Notes: a model not told the origin generated them from the sequence alone. Positions 25,601 to 34,692 are shown, counted from the stretch's first letter. The stretch: DNA of 64,000 nt from Mucilaginibacter mallensis (GCF_900105165.1 NZ_LT629740.1:806001-870000); one strand, 5' to 3'. Translations and numbers: made by a program.

Positions 25601-25702
25601 TTGTCATTTCGACCGGAGGGGGAAATCTTCTTCGAGCGAGTATACAAAGCGTAAAAGTCAGGCGCAGAAGATTTCTCCTCGTACCTCGTTCGAAATGACA
25701 AG
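25601..25702. repeat. Long hairpin repeat, second copy
   Basis: It begins TTGTCATTTCGACCGGAGGG and ends TTCGAAATGACAA, with AAATCTTCT/AGAAGATTT pairing inside. It is the same family as 20333-20425, with a small mismatch region near 25680. Confidence 0.8.
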
Positions 25703-25726
25703 AGGGGTATGAGATGATTAAGAGAG

Positions 25727-26587
25727 TTACAATCCGTTCGCCCTCACAGTTATCTCAGCAATATCAAGCACTTTAATTTCATCTTCTTTATCGCGGTGTT
25801 TTACGCCATCGGTGAGCATGGTCATGCAGAAGGGGCAGGCTGCGGCTACTATGGTGGCATTGGTGGTGATGGCCTCGTCAATGCGCTCATCGTTGATCTC
25901 TTTTTTACCGGGTTCCGCTTCCTTAAACATTTGCGCGCCACCTGCACCGCAGCACAATCCGTTTGATTTGCAGCGCTTCATCTCCACCAGTTCGGTATCC
26001 AGTATTTCCAATGCACGGCGCGGGGCTTCGTAAACATTATTGCCTCTGCCTAAATAACAAGGATCGTGATAGGTGATCTTTTTGCCTTTGAAGCTTTCGC
26101 CGCCTTCGGCTTTTAGCTTGCCGTCATCAATCAGTTGCTGTATAAGCTGGGTGTGGTGGATCACTTCATAAGTGCCGCCTAAGCCAGGGTATTCGTTTTT
26201 TATGGTGTTGAAACAATGCGGGCAACCGGTTACTATCTTTTTTATGTTGTAACCGTTAAGTACCTGTATATTGGTCATGGCCTGCATCTGGAACAAAAAC
26301 TCGTTACCGGCACGTTTGGCAGGGTCGCCGGTACAGCTTTCCTCTGTACCTAATACCGCGAAGCTGATACCAACATGGTTGAGTATCTTGCAGATATCCC
26401 GTGTTATTTTTTGTGCACGCTCATCAAAGCTGCCTGCGCATCCCACCCAAAAAAGTATTTCGGGTTCTTTGCCTTGTGCAGCCATATCGGCCATGGTTAA
26501 TATTGTTATTTCGGATGTCGGATTTTCGATTTCGGATTTAGTTTCGATTTGAGAAGATCCGTTTATTTCAGGAGTTGTATTTTCCAT
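25727..26587 (-). CDS. (Fe-S)-binding oxidoreductase subunit with two CCG domains
   Basis: 286 aa from the ATG at 26587. Two cysteine-rich CCG domains are seen: VGCAGSFDERAQ...CTGDPAKR...GCPHCFNTIKNEYP...HHTQ and CYLGRGNNVYEAPR...CCGAGGAQMF...ACPFCMTMLTDG. This is the pattern of HdrB/GlpC/LutA-type subunits that pass electrons through an unusual Fe-S centre. It is paired with the membrane Fe-S protein upstream, 49 bases apart. The N-terminal 20 residues before TMADMAAQGK are encoded by a heptamer repeat and may be dispensable. Confidence 0.9.
   Translation of the reverse strand: MENTTPEINGSSQIETKSEIENPTSEITILTMADMAAQGKEPEILFWVGCAGSFDERAQKITRDICKILNHVGISFAVLGTEESCTGDPAKRAGNEFLFQMQAMTNIQVLNGYNIKKIVTGCPHCFNTIKNEYPGLGGTYEVIHHTQLIQQLIDDGKLKAEGGESFKGKKITYHDPCYLGRGNNVYEAPRRALEILDTELVEMKRCKSNGLCCGAGGAQMFKEAEPGKKEINDERIDEAITTNATIVAAACPFCMTMLTDGVKHRDKEDEIKVLDIAEITVRANGL
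26509..26550. repeat. Heptamer repeat (TTTCGGA type) inside the Fe-S gene N-terminus
   Basis: TTTCGGA, TGTCGGA, TTTTCGA and TTTCGGA lie in register, then a weaker copy. It encodes the Ser/Glu/Ile/Thr-rich leader of the CCG-domain protein. Just upstream, 26603-26638 has a separate 8-base GCACATCT-like repeat in the intergenic gap. Confidence 0.65.
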
Positions 26588-26636
26588 TGTATAATTTCTT
26601 TGCATCTGCACATACGCACATCTGCATATTTGCACA

Positions 26637-27938
26637 TTATTTTCCCTCTATCCAGTTAGCCCTATCCGATGGTGAATACTTCCATGGGGCGCCGTTATTT
26701 TCCATATTACCGAACATATTGTTAAGGCTGGCCGGGGCCTGGGCTTCTTCCATTACGGCATAGCGGCGCATCTCGATGATGATCTCCAGCGGGTTTATGT
26801 TTACCGGGCAGGCTTCTGTGCAGGCGTTGCAGCTGGTGCAGGCCCAAAGTTCTTCGCGGGTAATGTAGTTATCTAATAATGATTTATCGTCGTGGTAATC
26901 CTTACCATGCAGATCGATGTTTTTGCCTACTTCGGTTATACGATCGCGCGTATCCATCATAATCTTGCGGGGCGATAGCAGTTTGCCTGTAATATTTGCC
27001 GGGCAAACCGATGTACAACGCCCGCACTCGGTGCAGGTATAGGCTTCCATCAGGTTTTTCCAGGTGAGGTCGGTTACATCCTTGGCGCCAAAGCGACTGC
27101 CCTCGGGAGCCGGTTCGGGAACAAAGGAGGGGTCAAGCATAGCCTTTACCTCATTGGTAACTGATGCCATATTAGTGAACTGTCCCTTCGGGTTCAGGTT
27201 TGAAAAATAGGTATTGGGGAAAGCCAGCAGGATATGGAAATGCTTTGAATAAGGCAGGTAATTTAAAAATGCCAGGATGCCCGTAATGTGGAACCACCAG
27301 CATATACGCTCGGTAATTACCAGCGTGTGCGCATTGTTTGACAGCAATGGCGCTATTAAACTGCTTACCGGGAAACTGCCCGCTTTAATATATTCGCCGA
27401 AATGGAGGGCCTGGAGCTTATAATCAGCAGCGTTCATAGTGAGGAATGCCGACATGAGCAGGATCTCGATACAAAGGATATAATTGGCATCGGATTTTGG
27501 CCATTCGGTCATTTCAACGCCGCTGAAGCGTTTTAAGTGGATGATATTTCTGCGGATAAGGAACACCACGCAAGCCACCAGTACCAATACCGCCAGTATT
27601 TCAAAGCTACCGATGAGTAAACCGTACAAGCTACCCAGGGGGCGTGAAAATATGCGGTGCGAACCGAAGATACCATCTATCATGATCTCCATTACCTCGA
27701 GGTTGATGATAACAAAGCCCACATAGATAAAAAAGTGCATAACGGCAGCTACGGGGCGTTTAACCATTTTGCTTTGACCGAGGGCTACTTTTGCCATCAC
27801 CTTCCAGCGTTTGGCGGGTTGATCGGAGCGGTCGGTATCTTTACCTAACAGGATATTGCGCCGTATTTTGCCAACGTTTTTGCTGAACAGGTAGATGGCG
27901 GCCGTTAAAATGAGGATGAATATGGTTTGTGCAATCAT
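26637..27938 (-). CDS. Membrane-bound 4Fe-4S dicluster oxidoreductase (HdrE/HdrC-like fusion)
   Basis: A 433-aa protein. The N-terminal half has about five helices in nitrate-reductase-gamma style (residues 2-20, 65-85, 105-125, 150-170, 215-235), likely quinone- or heme-facing. The C-terminal half has two 4Fe-4S motifs, CTECGRCTSVCP (about residue 305) and CTSCNACTEACPVNINP (about residue 370). It is the first gene of an operon with the CCG-domain protein. Together they form a membrane electron-transfer complex whose donor is unknown. Confidence 0.9.
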   Translation of the reverse strand: MIAQTIFILILTAAIYLFSKNVGKIRRNILLGKDTDRSDQPAKRWKVMAKVALGQSKMVKRPVAAVMHFFIYVGFVIINLEVMEIMIDGIFGSHRIFSRPLGSLYGLLIGSFEILAVLVLVACVVFLIRRNIIHLKRFSGVEMTEWPKSDANYILCIEILLMSAFLTMNAADYKLQALHFGEYIKAGSFPVSSLIAPLLSNNAHTLVITERICWWFHITGILAFLNYLPYSKHFHILLAFPNTYFSNLNPKGQFTNMASVTNEVKAMLDPSFVPEPAPEGSRFGAKDVTDLTWKNLMEAYTCTECGRCTSVCPANITGKLLSPRKIMMDTRDRITEVGKNIDLHGKDYHDDKSLLDNYITREELWACTSCNACTEACPVNINPLEIIIEMRRYAVMEEAQAPASLNNMFGNMENNGAPWKYSPSDRANWIEGK

Positions 27939-28065
27939 TATGCGTGCATAGTAATTATCAAATATAGTTAATTGGTTGATTTGGCAAATAGCTAATTGGT
28001 GGTTGAAGATAAAATTAAATTATTCACCTCGCAATCACTTAATTAAAACCTTTTTTCAAAAAAAG

Positions 28066-28096
28066 TTTCAATAAATAAAAAAACAAGCTACATTTG
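28066..28096 (+). promoter_or_regulatory. Bacteroidota-type promoter of tRNA-Phe
   Basis: TACATTTG at 28089-28096 is an exact TAnnTTTG -7 box, and TTTC at 28066-28069 lies 19 bases upstream in the -33 position. The tRNA starts 16 bases downstream. Confidence 0.7.
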
Positions 28097-28111
28097 CACT
28101 CCTCAAAAGGA

Positions 28112-28184
28112 GGTATCATAGCTCAGTCGGTAGAGCAAAGGACTGAAAATCCTTGTGTCGCTGGTTCGATTCCAGCTGATACCA
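28112..28184 (+). tRNA. tRNA-Phe (GAA)
   Basis: Full cloverleaf: acceptor GGTATCA/TGATACC, D stem GCTC/GAGC, anticodon stem AAGGA/TCCTT with loop CTGAAAA (anticodon GAA at 28145-28147), T stem GCTGG/CCAGC with TTCGATT loop, and discriminator A. CCA is not fully encoded. Its 3' part from 28141 is the insertion target of the genomic island; the element restored the tRNA sequence exactly. Confidence 0.97.
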
Positions 28185-28186
28185 CA
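28141..28186 (+). repeat. attL: 46-bp direct repeat in the 3' end of tRNA-Phe
   Basis: It starts GACTGAAAATCC and ends GATACCACA. It is identical over 46 bases to 58508-58553. The copies diverge on both sides (28140 G versus A; 28187 A versus G). The overlap covers anticodon loop to 3' end, the usual tyrosine-recombinase attachment region. Confidence 0.95.
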
Positions 28187-28194
28187 AACAAAAA

Positions 28195-28227
28195 AGGTCT
28201 TTTTCGCTTGAAAAAGGCCTTTTTTTG
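28195..28227 (+). terminator. Terminator of tRNA-Phe supplied by the island
   Basis: AGGTCTTTTTC/GAAAAAGGCCT stem with a GCTT loop, followed by TTTTTT. It lies just inside attL, so the inserted element provides the new end for the tRNA transcript. Confidence 0.85.
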
Positions 28228-28376
28228 TATATTTGGGCACTTTTCAAAGGCTAACGCCGACTGTCAGGGACGTCCCGTTCCGATAGTTTTACATAATTTT
28301 TTGTTGAACTTCACGAAAAAAGGGCACAAATAGGGCACAAAACTATTTGGACTTTTTTCGCCAAACAGATTATGTC

Positions 28377-29141
28377 ATGGCTACTGTAGGTATTAAAATT
28401 CACAAACACCACAAAAAAGCAGATGGAACTTACAATGTAAAAATCAGGGTGTCACACAAAGGGGAAAAGAGATATATCGATACGCCCCACTTTGTTGTAG
28501 ACAAACAGCTAACCTCCAAATGCACTTTGAAGGATGCGATCTTAAAGCAAATTTTGAACAAGACCCTGGATGATTACCGGGTAACGATCAGTAACCTGGG
28601 ACCTAAATTAGAACTCTTTAACGCGGAAACCTTAAAGAACCATTTAAGGGACAGGAACGAATCTATGGACTTTTTCAAGTTCTGTCATGACCACATAGAG
28701 GGTCTAAAGAAACAAGGGCGAAAAGGGTCAGCAGGGACGTTGAATACTGTTTTGCTCAGCCTGCGTGATTATTTTAAAGATAATACTGTATCGCCTTTAG
28801 AAATCAACGAGTGGATGCTCGGCGCCTATGAGAAACACTTACGGGCTGAAAGAAAACTGGAACGTCTAAATCAAGGCAAACTGATTACTCGGACAGTAAA
28901 GGGAATGGGTGACGCTTCCGTACACAATCATTTCAGGGATTTGCGAATATTGTTTAAAGCGGCAATGAAATATTATAACAAACCGCAAATCGGCGAGATC
29001 AGGATACCCTATTGCCCTTTTGATAATTACAAAATCGTTGATGCCCCGGGAACGAGGAAACGAAACCTAACGCTTGAGCAGATTAAAGCAATCCGTGATT
29101 GCAAAGTGCCTAATATAGGAGCAATACCGTCAATGAATTAA
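28377..29141 (+). pseudogene. Tyrosine recombinase/integrase, truncated before the catalytic domain
   Basis: 254 aa from the ATG at 28377. Residues about 1-95 are an arm-type DNA-binding domain (GIKIHKHHKKADGTYNVKIRVSH). Residues about 105-225 are a SAM-like core-binding domain (FFKFCHDHIEGLKKQGRKGSAGTLNTV...). The catalytic domain begins at RNLTLEQIKAIRDCKVPN and stops 9 residues later. Family members are roughly 400 aa and carry R...H-x-x-R...Y, all missing here. The sequence after the stop shows no continuation. It is the integrase expected for a tRNA-targeting element and is now inactive. Confidence 0.85.
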
Positions 29142-29250
29142 CCACTGATCCGGTATATTGACGGCAACATGGCAGCAAAAAAAGTCCTATTTACCCAATT
29201 CTGCAACAACAGTTAGATATATTTTTTCAATTTTTCATTTGTTGCGTTTG

Positions 29251-30846
29251 TTAATTTACCCTGCTTTGCTGTTCCGGGGAAATGGAATCTGTTATATGAA
29301 AAAAGTCAAAGTCAGCCGATCCCCCTATATTTTTTGTAGCATAATTAAACAAAGCAAAACGATAGCCCATGAAATGCGGGAAGGTATAGGCCATTTTTAA
29401 TTGTGTGCCCAATGGTATCCACGTTTTCCCGTCCAGGCTATAAAAAAAATCTGCCACGTCTTTTCTGTTCGTAAAATTGCATTCCGCCTTAAAGTATACT
29501 ACCTTTTGGTCCAGGGGGATTGTTTGTGCTTCTACAGGTTTCCCGGTGCTTGCATTGATCATTATGACAGCTTTGCTATCCCCGGTTATTTTGACACCGG
29601 CCAACCCGTAATTTTTTTGCAAAAGGCCCAAACCCGCGAAATCACCATCTTTCATATTAGAAACGTCGAGCGAAATTGTCCCGGAGCATACCGGGCCGAT
29701 GGTGCGTTGTGTCAAAGAATTTCGCGCCATCACGAAATCGGTGTCAATCCTGCCGGTGGTGAGTCGTAAATACCCTTTCCGCTGTGTAACAGACCACAAG
29801 CTATTATCCGGATTGTGGTTCCATTGCCAAACCAGCGGTAATGCCCGTTCGCCTTTTTTACGGGTAAACTCGTCTGATACAACAATGCCCGGGATCAAAC
29901 CTTTACCGGCCGGCAAATCGAGAGTATCGGGCACTTTGCCCTTAGTGCCCAAAACGGGCCATCCATCCTCCCACTTTACAGGAACCAAATAGGGTATACG
30001 GCCCACTGCGCCATAATCGCGGAACAAATAAGAATACCAGGCCCCATTTGGCGCTTCCACCAATCCGCCTTGCGCCACACCTAAATCCTGGAGGCCAATT
30101 CGTCCTTCGTACGGACCGGTGATCTTATCTGCCCGGTGGATTATAACAGTGCGTACGTGGCCCGGTGGCCATGTAATATTGAAAAGATAATATTTGCTGT
30201 TTATCTTAAACAGCTGAGAGCCCTCGGGACCGAGACCAATGCCGCCCGAAGGCACGTTTGCCTTTTTAATGATAGTTTTGTCCGTTCCGCCAGGCTTTAT
30301 ACCGGAAAGGTCCTTATTTAATTCAACTAACCTTAAATCTCCGCTCCCGCTAATCATATACACTTTTCCGTCATCATCAAAAAACAAGGAGTGATCACCC
30401 AGGTCGGGGGCAAATGACCTGGCTTTCCACGGACCTTTTTCGATATTTTTAGTACTGTAAATGTGCGTTTTATTGGTATTTGCAGAAAATGTGCTTACAT
30501 AATAGGTGCCATTATGGAAACGAATAGAACTTGCCCACGACCCCTGCCCATATGCGTTTTTGCCATTTGTGAGATTTAATGCATCAACGTTTCCTAAAGT
30601 ATCATATGCATAATCCACCATCTTCCAGGTCACCAGGTCGTTCGACTTCATGATCGGTACACCGGGACTCATGTGCATCGTTGTGCTGCTCATGTAATAG
30701 CTATTGCCTACGCGTACTATTGATATGTCTGGTACATCTGCATAAATAATAGGATTAGTGGCTTTTTGCGCGTATAAACACGGCGCTATAAGCGTGATAA
30801 TTAAGGCCGCCATCCATAACCTGTAAATCGCATTTCTCATCTTCAC
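29251..30846 (-). CDS. GH43 beta-xylosidase / alpha-L-arabinofuranosidase with C-terminal beta-sandwich
   Basis: A 531-aa protein with a signal peptide (residues 1-26, ending CLYAQ). The five-bladed propeller carries the three acidic residues: Asp40 in ADVPDIS, Asp151 in LGDHSLFFDDDG and Glu208 in GPEGSQLFK. From about residue 320 a beta-sandwich (SDEFTRKK...WQWNHNPDNSLWS...) typical of the GH43_12-like group follows. It should remove xylose or arabinose from oligosaccharides. It is the last gene of a four-gene minus-strand unit with GH51, GH43 and GH27. Confidence 0.9.
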   Translation of the reverse strand: MKMRNAIYRLWMAALIITLIAPCLYAQKATNPIIYADVPDISIVRVGNSYYMSSTTMHMSPGVPIMKSNDLVTWKMVDYAYDTLGNVDALNLTNGKNAYGQGSWASSIRFHNGTYYVSTFSANTNKTHIYSTKNIEKGPWKARSFAPDLGDHSLFFDDDGKVYMISGSGDLRLVELNKDLSGIKPGGTDKTIIKKANVPSGGIGLGPEGSQLFKINSKYYLFNITWPPGHVRTVIIHRADKITGPYEGRIGLQDLGVAQGGLVEAPNGAWYSYLFRDYGAVGRIPYLVPVKWEDGWPVLGTKGKVPDTLDLPAGKGLIPGIVVSDEFTRKKGERALPLVWQWNHNPDNSLWSVTQRKGYLRLTTGRIDTDFVMARNSLTQRTIGPVCSGTISLDVSNMKDGDFAGLGLLQKNYGLAGVKITGDSKAVIMINASTGKPVEAQTIPLDQKVVYFKAECNFTNRKDVADFFYSLDGKTWIPLGTQLKMAYTFPHFMGYRFALFNYATKNIGGSADFDFFHITDSISPEQQSRVN

Positions 30847-30884
30847 ATTTGTTTTTTTGTCCTGGTATTCTTACTTGGTTTTAA

Positions 30885-32999
30885 TTACTTAGTTAACGTA
30901 TTTATTTGAAGCATGCTTACCGAGTAGGCATCGAATGTTCTTGTAAATTTTTTACTGATCCCGCTTACCTTACTGATAACCGGAACTATTTTTTTGGGAT
31001 CGCTGATCGTGTTCGTATCTTCGGGTTTATCGCCTTTTATTACCACGAGGGTGCCCTCTGGAGATAACTGTCCAGCCCCATTTAAATCGATATCTACCTG
31101 CTGCGGCTTTCCTGTTGCATTTACTACTTTTAGAAACAGTTTTCCCGTGTTGGTGTCCTGGGTAGCTACATAAAACATGGCTGGTATAGGGTCGGGCATT
31201 TTGTTCGCCGCGCTGTCTGTTTTATTAGCAGGCCGCGTTTGGGTTGGTATATTTACACCCGCCACAGGAACCACCTTATTACCAATATAGCTATTAAACA
31301 TCTTCTGCACATAATACGATGGTGACCCAAAACTTGTCAATGCATCATAACCTATCAGGTTTGATTCCCATTGCCATGCTTTCGGCGCGGTTGAGGTAGC
31401 CTTATTTACATTTGCAAATAAAGGCGCGTAGCATGAGCGGATAACGAGGTCTGAGTTACGTTCCATACCGGTCATCCAGGCAGCATCACCAAGGGCAGCA
31501 TTCAAATTGGTGGTCGGTTTGCCTTCTGTTGTTGCCCATTCACCTACAAACACTTTATATCCATTGCGGTCGTAGTTATCATAATGTGCCGCATCCGCTT
31601 CCATCCCCCAGGCATCGCGGTAGTAATGTTCATCTACAACTTCGGGCTTGCGAATAGTTAATTTACCTCTTCCTCCAAGCCAATCCTTACCGCCGATGGT
31701 TGAAATACAGTGAAGGTTAGGGTATTTGGCTTTAATACCATCATAAAACTGGGCAAAACGTCCATCGTAACTACCAGACTCATCAAACCCGTCTTCGTTA
31801 CCAATCTCCACATAGCTGAGTTTAAAAGGTGCCGGGTGCCCGTCTGCTGCGCGCTTAGCGCCCCAGTACGTATGTATGTCGCCCATAACATATTCAATTT
31901 CATTTAACGCATCATCTACATATGGCTTTAAAAGCGGGCCTGCGTCTACATGGTCACCATCGAGTGAATAGCCGGCATAAACGGCAAGCAGCGGTTCCAT
32001 TTTAAGGTCTTCGCACCATTCTAAAAATTCAAGTAACCCCATCCCGTCGCTAGGGCGGTAACCCCACGAGCCGGTATGTCCGGGTCTCCCCTCAAGCGGG
32101 CCTAAAGTGGTCTTCCATGGAAAGGCATCAGTTAGCTTGGGGCCTTCAAGGAAATTACCACCAGGAAAACGTAAAAAACGGGGTTTCATATCGGCCAATA
32201 ACTTCATTATATCTATCCGGTTCCCATTCGGACGGTTATGATAAGTTGGGGGAAATAAGGAGACGAGGTTAAAATAATAAACCCCTGTGCGTTTTGTTGA
32301 AATAACAAAACGGGCGGCAGATGTTGGTTTAACATCAGCGCCTGTTGTTAATTTAAGTTCATATTTTTTCCAAAAGGTGCTTTTTACCAAATTAATAGTG
32401 CCCGAGGCATATACCGTTTTACCGTCATTGCTTTCTATGCTTACGGTTATGGGCCCGGCCGTGTTATCCGCAATTATCGGAACAGCAACTGTAGGCTTGG
32501 GATCCCAGGGTTGGGTGGGGAATGGCTTGTTGTCCGTACCCTTAATATAAAAAGAAGCGTTATAAGTTGTATTAGGCAAAACAGGTATGCCCCAATAACC
32601 TTCATTTGCAATACCGGCCCTACCACCGCCGGTATCAACCACAAGTCTTAAACAAGTAGTTAACGCGCCATTAATTGCCTGGCGCTGCTGATCAGTAGGT
32701 ACATTGCCGGGGTTTGCGGCAACTAATTGAATCGTGGCCTTCGCACCTCCCTCCCTGATCAGACTCCATGCTTCCGACGTATTTGGGTTGTCCTTAAATA
32801 TCCGGTTTTTGATCAGTTCGGCATACAAACCACCATCATACGAATGGTTGATCTCTTCGGTCATCAACCCGTACAGTTGCGGACTTACGTTTGCGCCGGG
32901 TTTAGTTAAATCAAGCGTAAGCTTAGGGTTTTGCGCTTTCAAGCTTGTTGCAGTGAACAGGAACAGGCACAAACTTGAAATGGGTAATAATTTTTTCAT
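30885..32999 (-). CDS. GH51-type alpha-L-arabinofuranosidase
   Basis: 704 aa from the ATG at 32999 (a second ATG one codon upstream also fits). Signal peptide ends SLKAQ. A carbohydrate-binding-like insert spans about 100-240. The barrel holds LRFPGGNFLEG, the acid/base Glu402 in EIGNED and the nucleophile Glu487 in VGEWAT. A C-terminal beta-domain follows. It removes alpha-L-arabinofuranosyl residues from arabinoxylan, arabinan or related chains. Its 5' leader and signal peptide DNA are almost identical to those of the next gene upstream. Confidence 0.93.
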   Translation of the reverse strand: MKKLLPISSLCLFLFTATSLKAQNPKLTLDLTKPGANVSPQLYGLMTEEINHSYDGGLYAELIKNRIFKDNPNTSEAWSLIREGGAKATIQLVAANPGNVPTDQQRQAINGALTTCLRLVVDTGGGRAGIANEGYWGIPVLPNTTYNASFYIKGTDNKPFPTQPWDPKPTVAVPIIADNTAGPITVSIESNDGKTVYASGTINLVKSTFWKKYELKLTTGADVKPTSAARFVISTKRTGVYYFNLVSLFPPTYHNRPNGNRIDIMKLLADMKPRFLRFPGGNFLEGPKLTDAFPWKTTLGPLEGRPGHTGSWGYRPSDGMGLLEFLEWCEDLKMEPLLAVYAGYSLDGDHVDAGPLLKPYVDDALNEIEYVMGDIHTYWGAKRAADGHPAPFKLSYVEIGNEDGFDESGSYDGRFAQFYDGIKAKYPNLHCISTIGGKDWLGGRGKLTIRKPEVVDEHYYRDAWGMEADAAHYDNYDRNGYKVFVGEWATTEGKPTTNLNAALGDAAWMTGMERNSDLVIRSCYAPLFANVNKATSTAPKAWQWESNLIGYDALTSFGSPSYYVQKMFNSYIGNKVVPVAGVNIPTQTRPANKTDSAANKMPDPIPAMFYVATQDTNTGKLFLKVVNATGKPQQVDIDLNGAGQLSPEGTLVVIKGDKPEDTNTISDPKKIVPVISKVSGISKKFTRTFDAYSVSMLQINTLTK

Positions 33000-33063
33000 C
33001 ATGAAAGTTAATTTTATTTATTGTATTTTTAACACTTATTTTATAAGGCCAACGGGTCATTTC
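32926..33063 (-). repeat. Duplicated leader plus signal-peptide cassette, copy A
   Basis: 138 bases covering the codons for the signal peptide of the GH51 enzyme and its upstream leader. It matches 34416-34553 at nearly every position (for example TTTTGCGCTTTCAAGCTTGT and TAAGGCCAACG shared). The downstream coding sequences are unrelated. Confidence 0.85.
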
Positions 33064-33133
33064 AATTAAAATTTCCCTCGGGTACAAATCTTACGCGAAC
33101 GACTACATTAAGTAAATTCTTAAGCCCTTATTT

Positions 33134-34489
33134 CTAATTGAATTTCCACCAGTTGAAATTAAACAAATGTCCCTGGCTACCTTTAAACACAAAGTACACA
33201 TCGTGAATACCCCTTTCTTTGTTAACCGCAACAGATTGGGTCCCCCATATATCCAAACCGCCTGTGTTTTTTACGGATAAAGTGCCCACTAAGAAACCGT
33301 CGGGCCTGTCAATGTGTATCTCTATTATACCTCCATCAGTATTTGCTGCCACATTCGCATAAAATGATTTTGGGTCTCTTTTAAAATCGACGTTCCGTAC
33401 TTTAATATAATCACCACTATCTATATCTGTTACGTATATTCCATTATTACCTGTTGCGGTACTAACACCCGATTCCCAGGCTATTGTTTCTGCCTCCTGA
33501 CGAACAAAAGGATCCAGGTTTCTTACTGCTTTGATCACGCCTTGGGTAGTCGGGGTGATCATAGGAATTGTACCGTCAGGTTGATAAGTATATTGATCAA
33601 CACAAACAGACCTTGTAAAGCCCCCTCCGCCTGGTAAAGCTTGGTCATGATAAAAAAAGTATGATATACCATGGTAATCTATCATCCCACAGTGGTTTGT
33701 AAATGCGCCGTTTTTTTGAATAAAGCGCATAAGTGTATCCCGGTTCACCCAAGGACCAGTTGGCCCCGCACTGGTAGAATAAGCGATGTGCTCCGGCACA
33801 CCACCGGCAGCATATACCATATAGTATAAATTGTTTCGTTTATAAAACCAGGGCCCTTCCTCGTATTGGGTAAAACGGTTGGGATTTCCGGTACGTTTCC
33901 CAAACCCTTGCTCTGTAAGCGGGACTGTTTGTATCTCTCCTGAATAAGAGATCATATCCTGATTTAATTTCACATAAAACAAATGTGGGTTTCCCCAATA
34001 CAGATAAGCCTGGCCATCGGTATCAATAAATACCGTAGGATCAATATCGCCAAGGCCAGTATAAGCTAAGGGATGGCCAATGGCATCAATAAATGGCCCT
34101 TCGGCTGTTGGGCCAACGGCTACCCCAATAGCCATACCTTTGCCGTCGGCCCGGTTCATTGGCACATACCAGTAAAATTTACCATTACGAAAAATACACT
34201 GCCCGGCCCAGGCATCTGCATTTGCCCATGAGAATGTTTTTAACGATAACGGCGCGCCCCTGTCGGTCCAATTCACCATATCTATGGTTGAAAATAAGTG
34301 CCAATCTTGCATATTGAAATCGTAAGATGTAGTCACGTCGTGGCTTGTATACAAAAACACGGTGTCGTGGTACACCATGGGTGCCGGATCGGCTGTAAAC
34401 TTGGTTTGGATAATTGGGTTTTGCGCTTTCAAGCTTGTTGCAGTGAACAGGAACATGCACAAACTTAAAAGGTGTAATAATTTTTTCAT
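33134..34489 (-). CDS. GH43 enzyme with C-terminal CBM6-like domain
   Basis: A 451-aa protein with a signal peptide ending SLKAQ. Catalytic acids are Asp34 in FTADPAP, Asp150 in GDIDPTVF and Glu211 in EEGPWF. Residues about 325-451 (RQEAETIAWESGVST...ITV-like, ending FNFNWWKFN) form a CBM6-type beta-sandwich with the usual QAEE/W start and FNxxWxxF end. Expected alpha-L-arabinofuranosidase or xylosidase. It lies in the GH27-GH43-GH51-GH43 unit. Confidence 0.92.
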   Translation of the reverse strand: MKKLLHLLSLCMFLFTATSLKAQNPIIQTKFTADPAPMVYHDTVFLYTSHDVTTSYDFNMQDWHLFSTIDMVNWTDRGAPLSLKTFSWANADAWAGQCIFRNGKFYWYVPMNRADGKGMAIGVAVGPTAEGPFIDAIGHPLAYTGLGDIDPTVFIDTDGQAYLYWGNPHLFYVKLNQDMISYSGEIQTVPLTEQGFGKRTGNPNRFTQYEEGPWFYKRNNLYYMVYAAGGVPEHIAYSTSAGPTGPWVNRDTLMRFIQKNGAFTNHCGMIDYHGISYFFYHDQALPGGGGFTRSVCVDQYTYQPDGTIPMITPTTQGVIKAVRNLDPFVRQEAETIAWESGVSTATGNNGIYVTDIDSGDYIKVRNVDFKRDPKSFYANVAANTDGGIIEIHIDRPDGFLVGTLSVKNTGGLDIWGTQSVAVNKERGIHDVYFVFKGSQGHLFNFNWWKFN

Positions 34490-34553
34490 TGTGAAAGTTA
34501 ATTTTATTTATTGTGTTTTTTACACTTATTCTACAAGGCCAACGCGTCATTTC
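34416..34553 (-). repeat. Duplicated leader plus signal-peptide cassette, copy B
   Basis: Second copy of 32926-33063, here feeding the GH43-CBM6 gene. Conserved leader words include TTATTTATTGT and TCACTT-like A/T stretches. The match ends at the signal peptidase site, so only expression and export signals were copied. Confidence 0.85.
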
Positions 34554-34692
34554 CCTTATTCGGAATGCGCTCAAACATTGCAGATTTTTTTTAAAATTTA
34601 GTTGACAATATTTGAATGGCATCAGCGTATCTCCTGCTTAAAACACTCATTTATAGCTTTTTATTTGAGCGCATATTGCCGTTAAGGTAACT

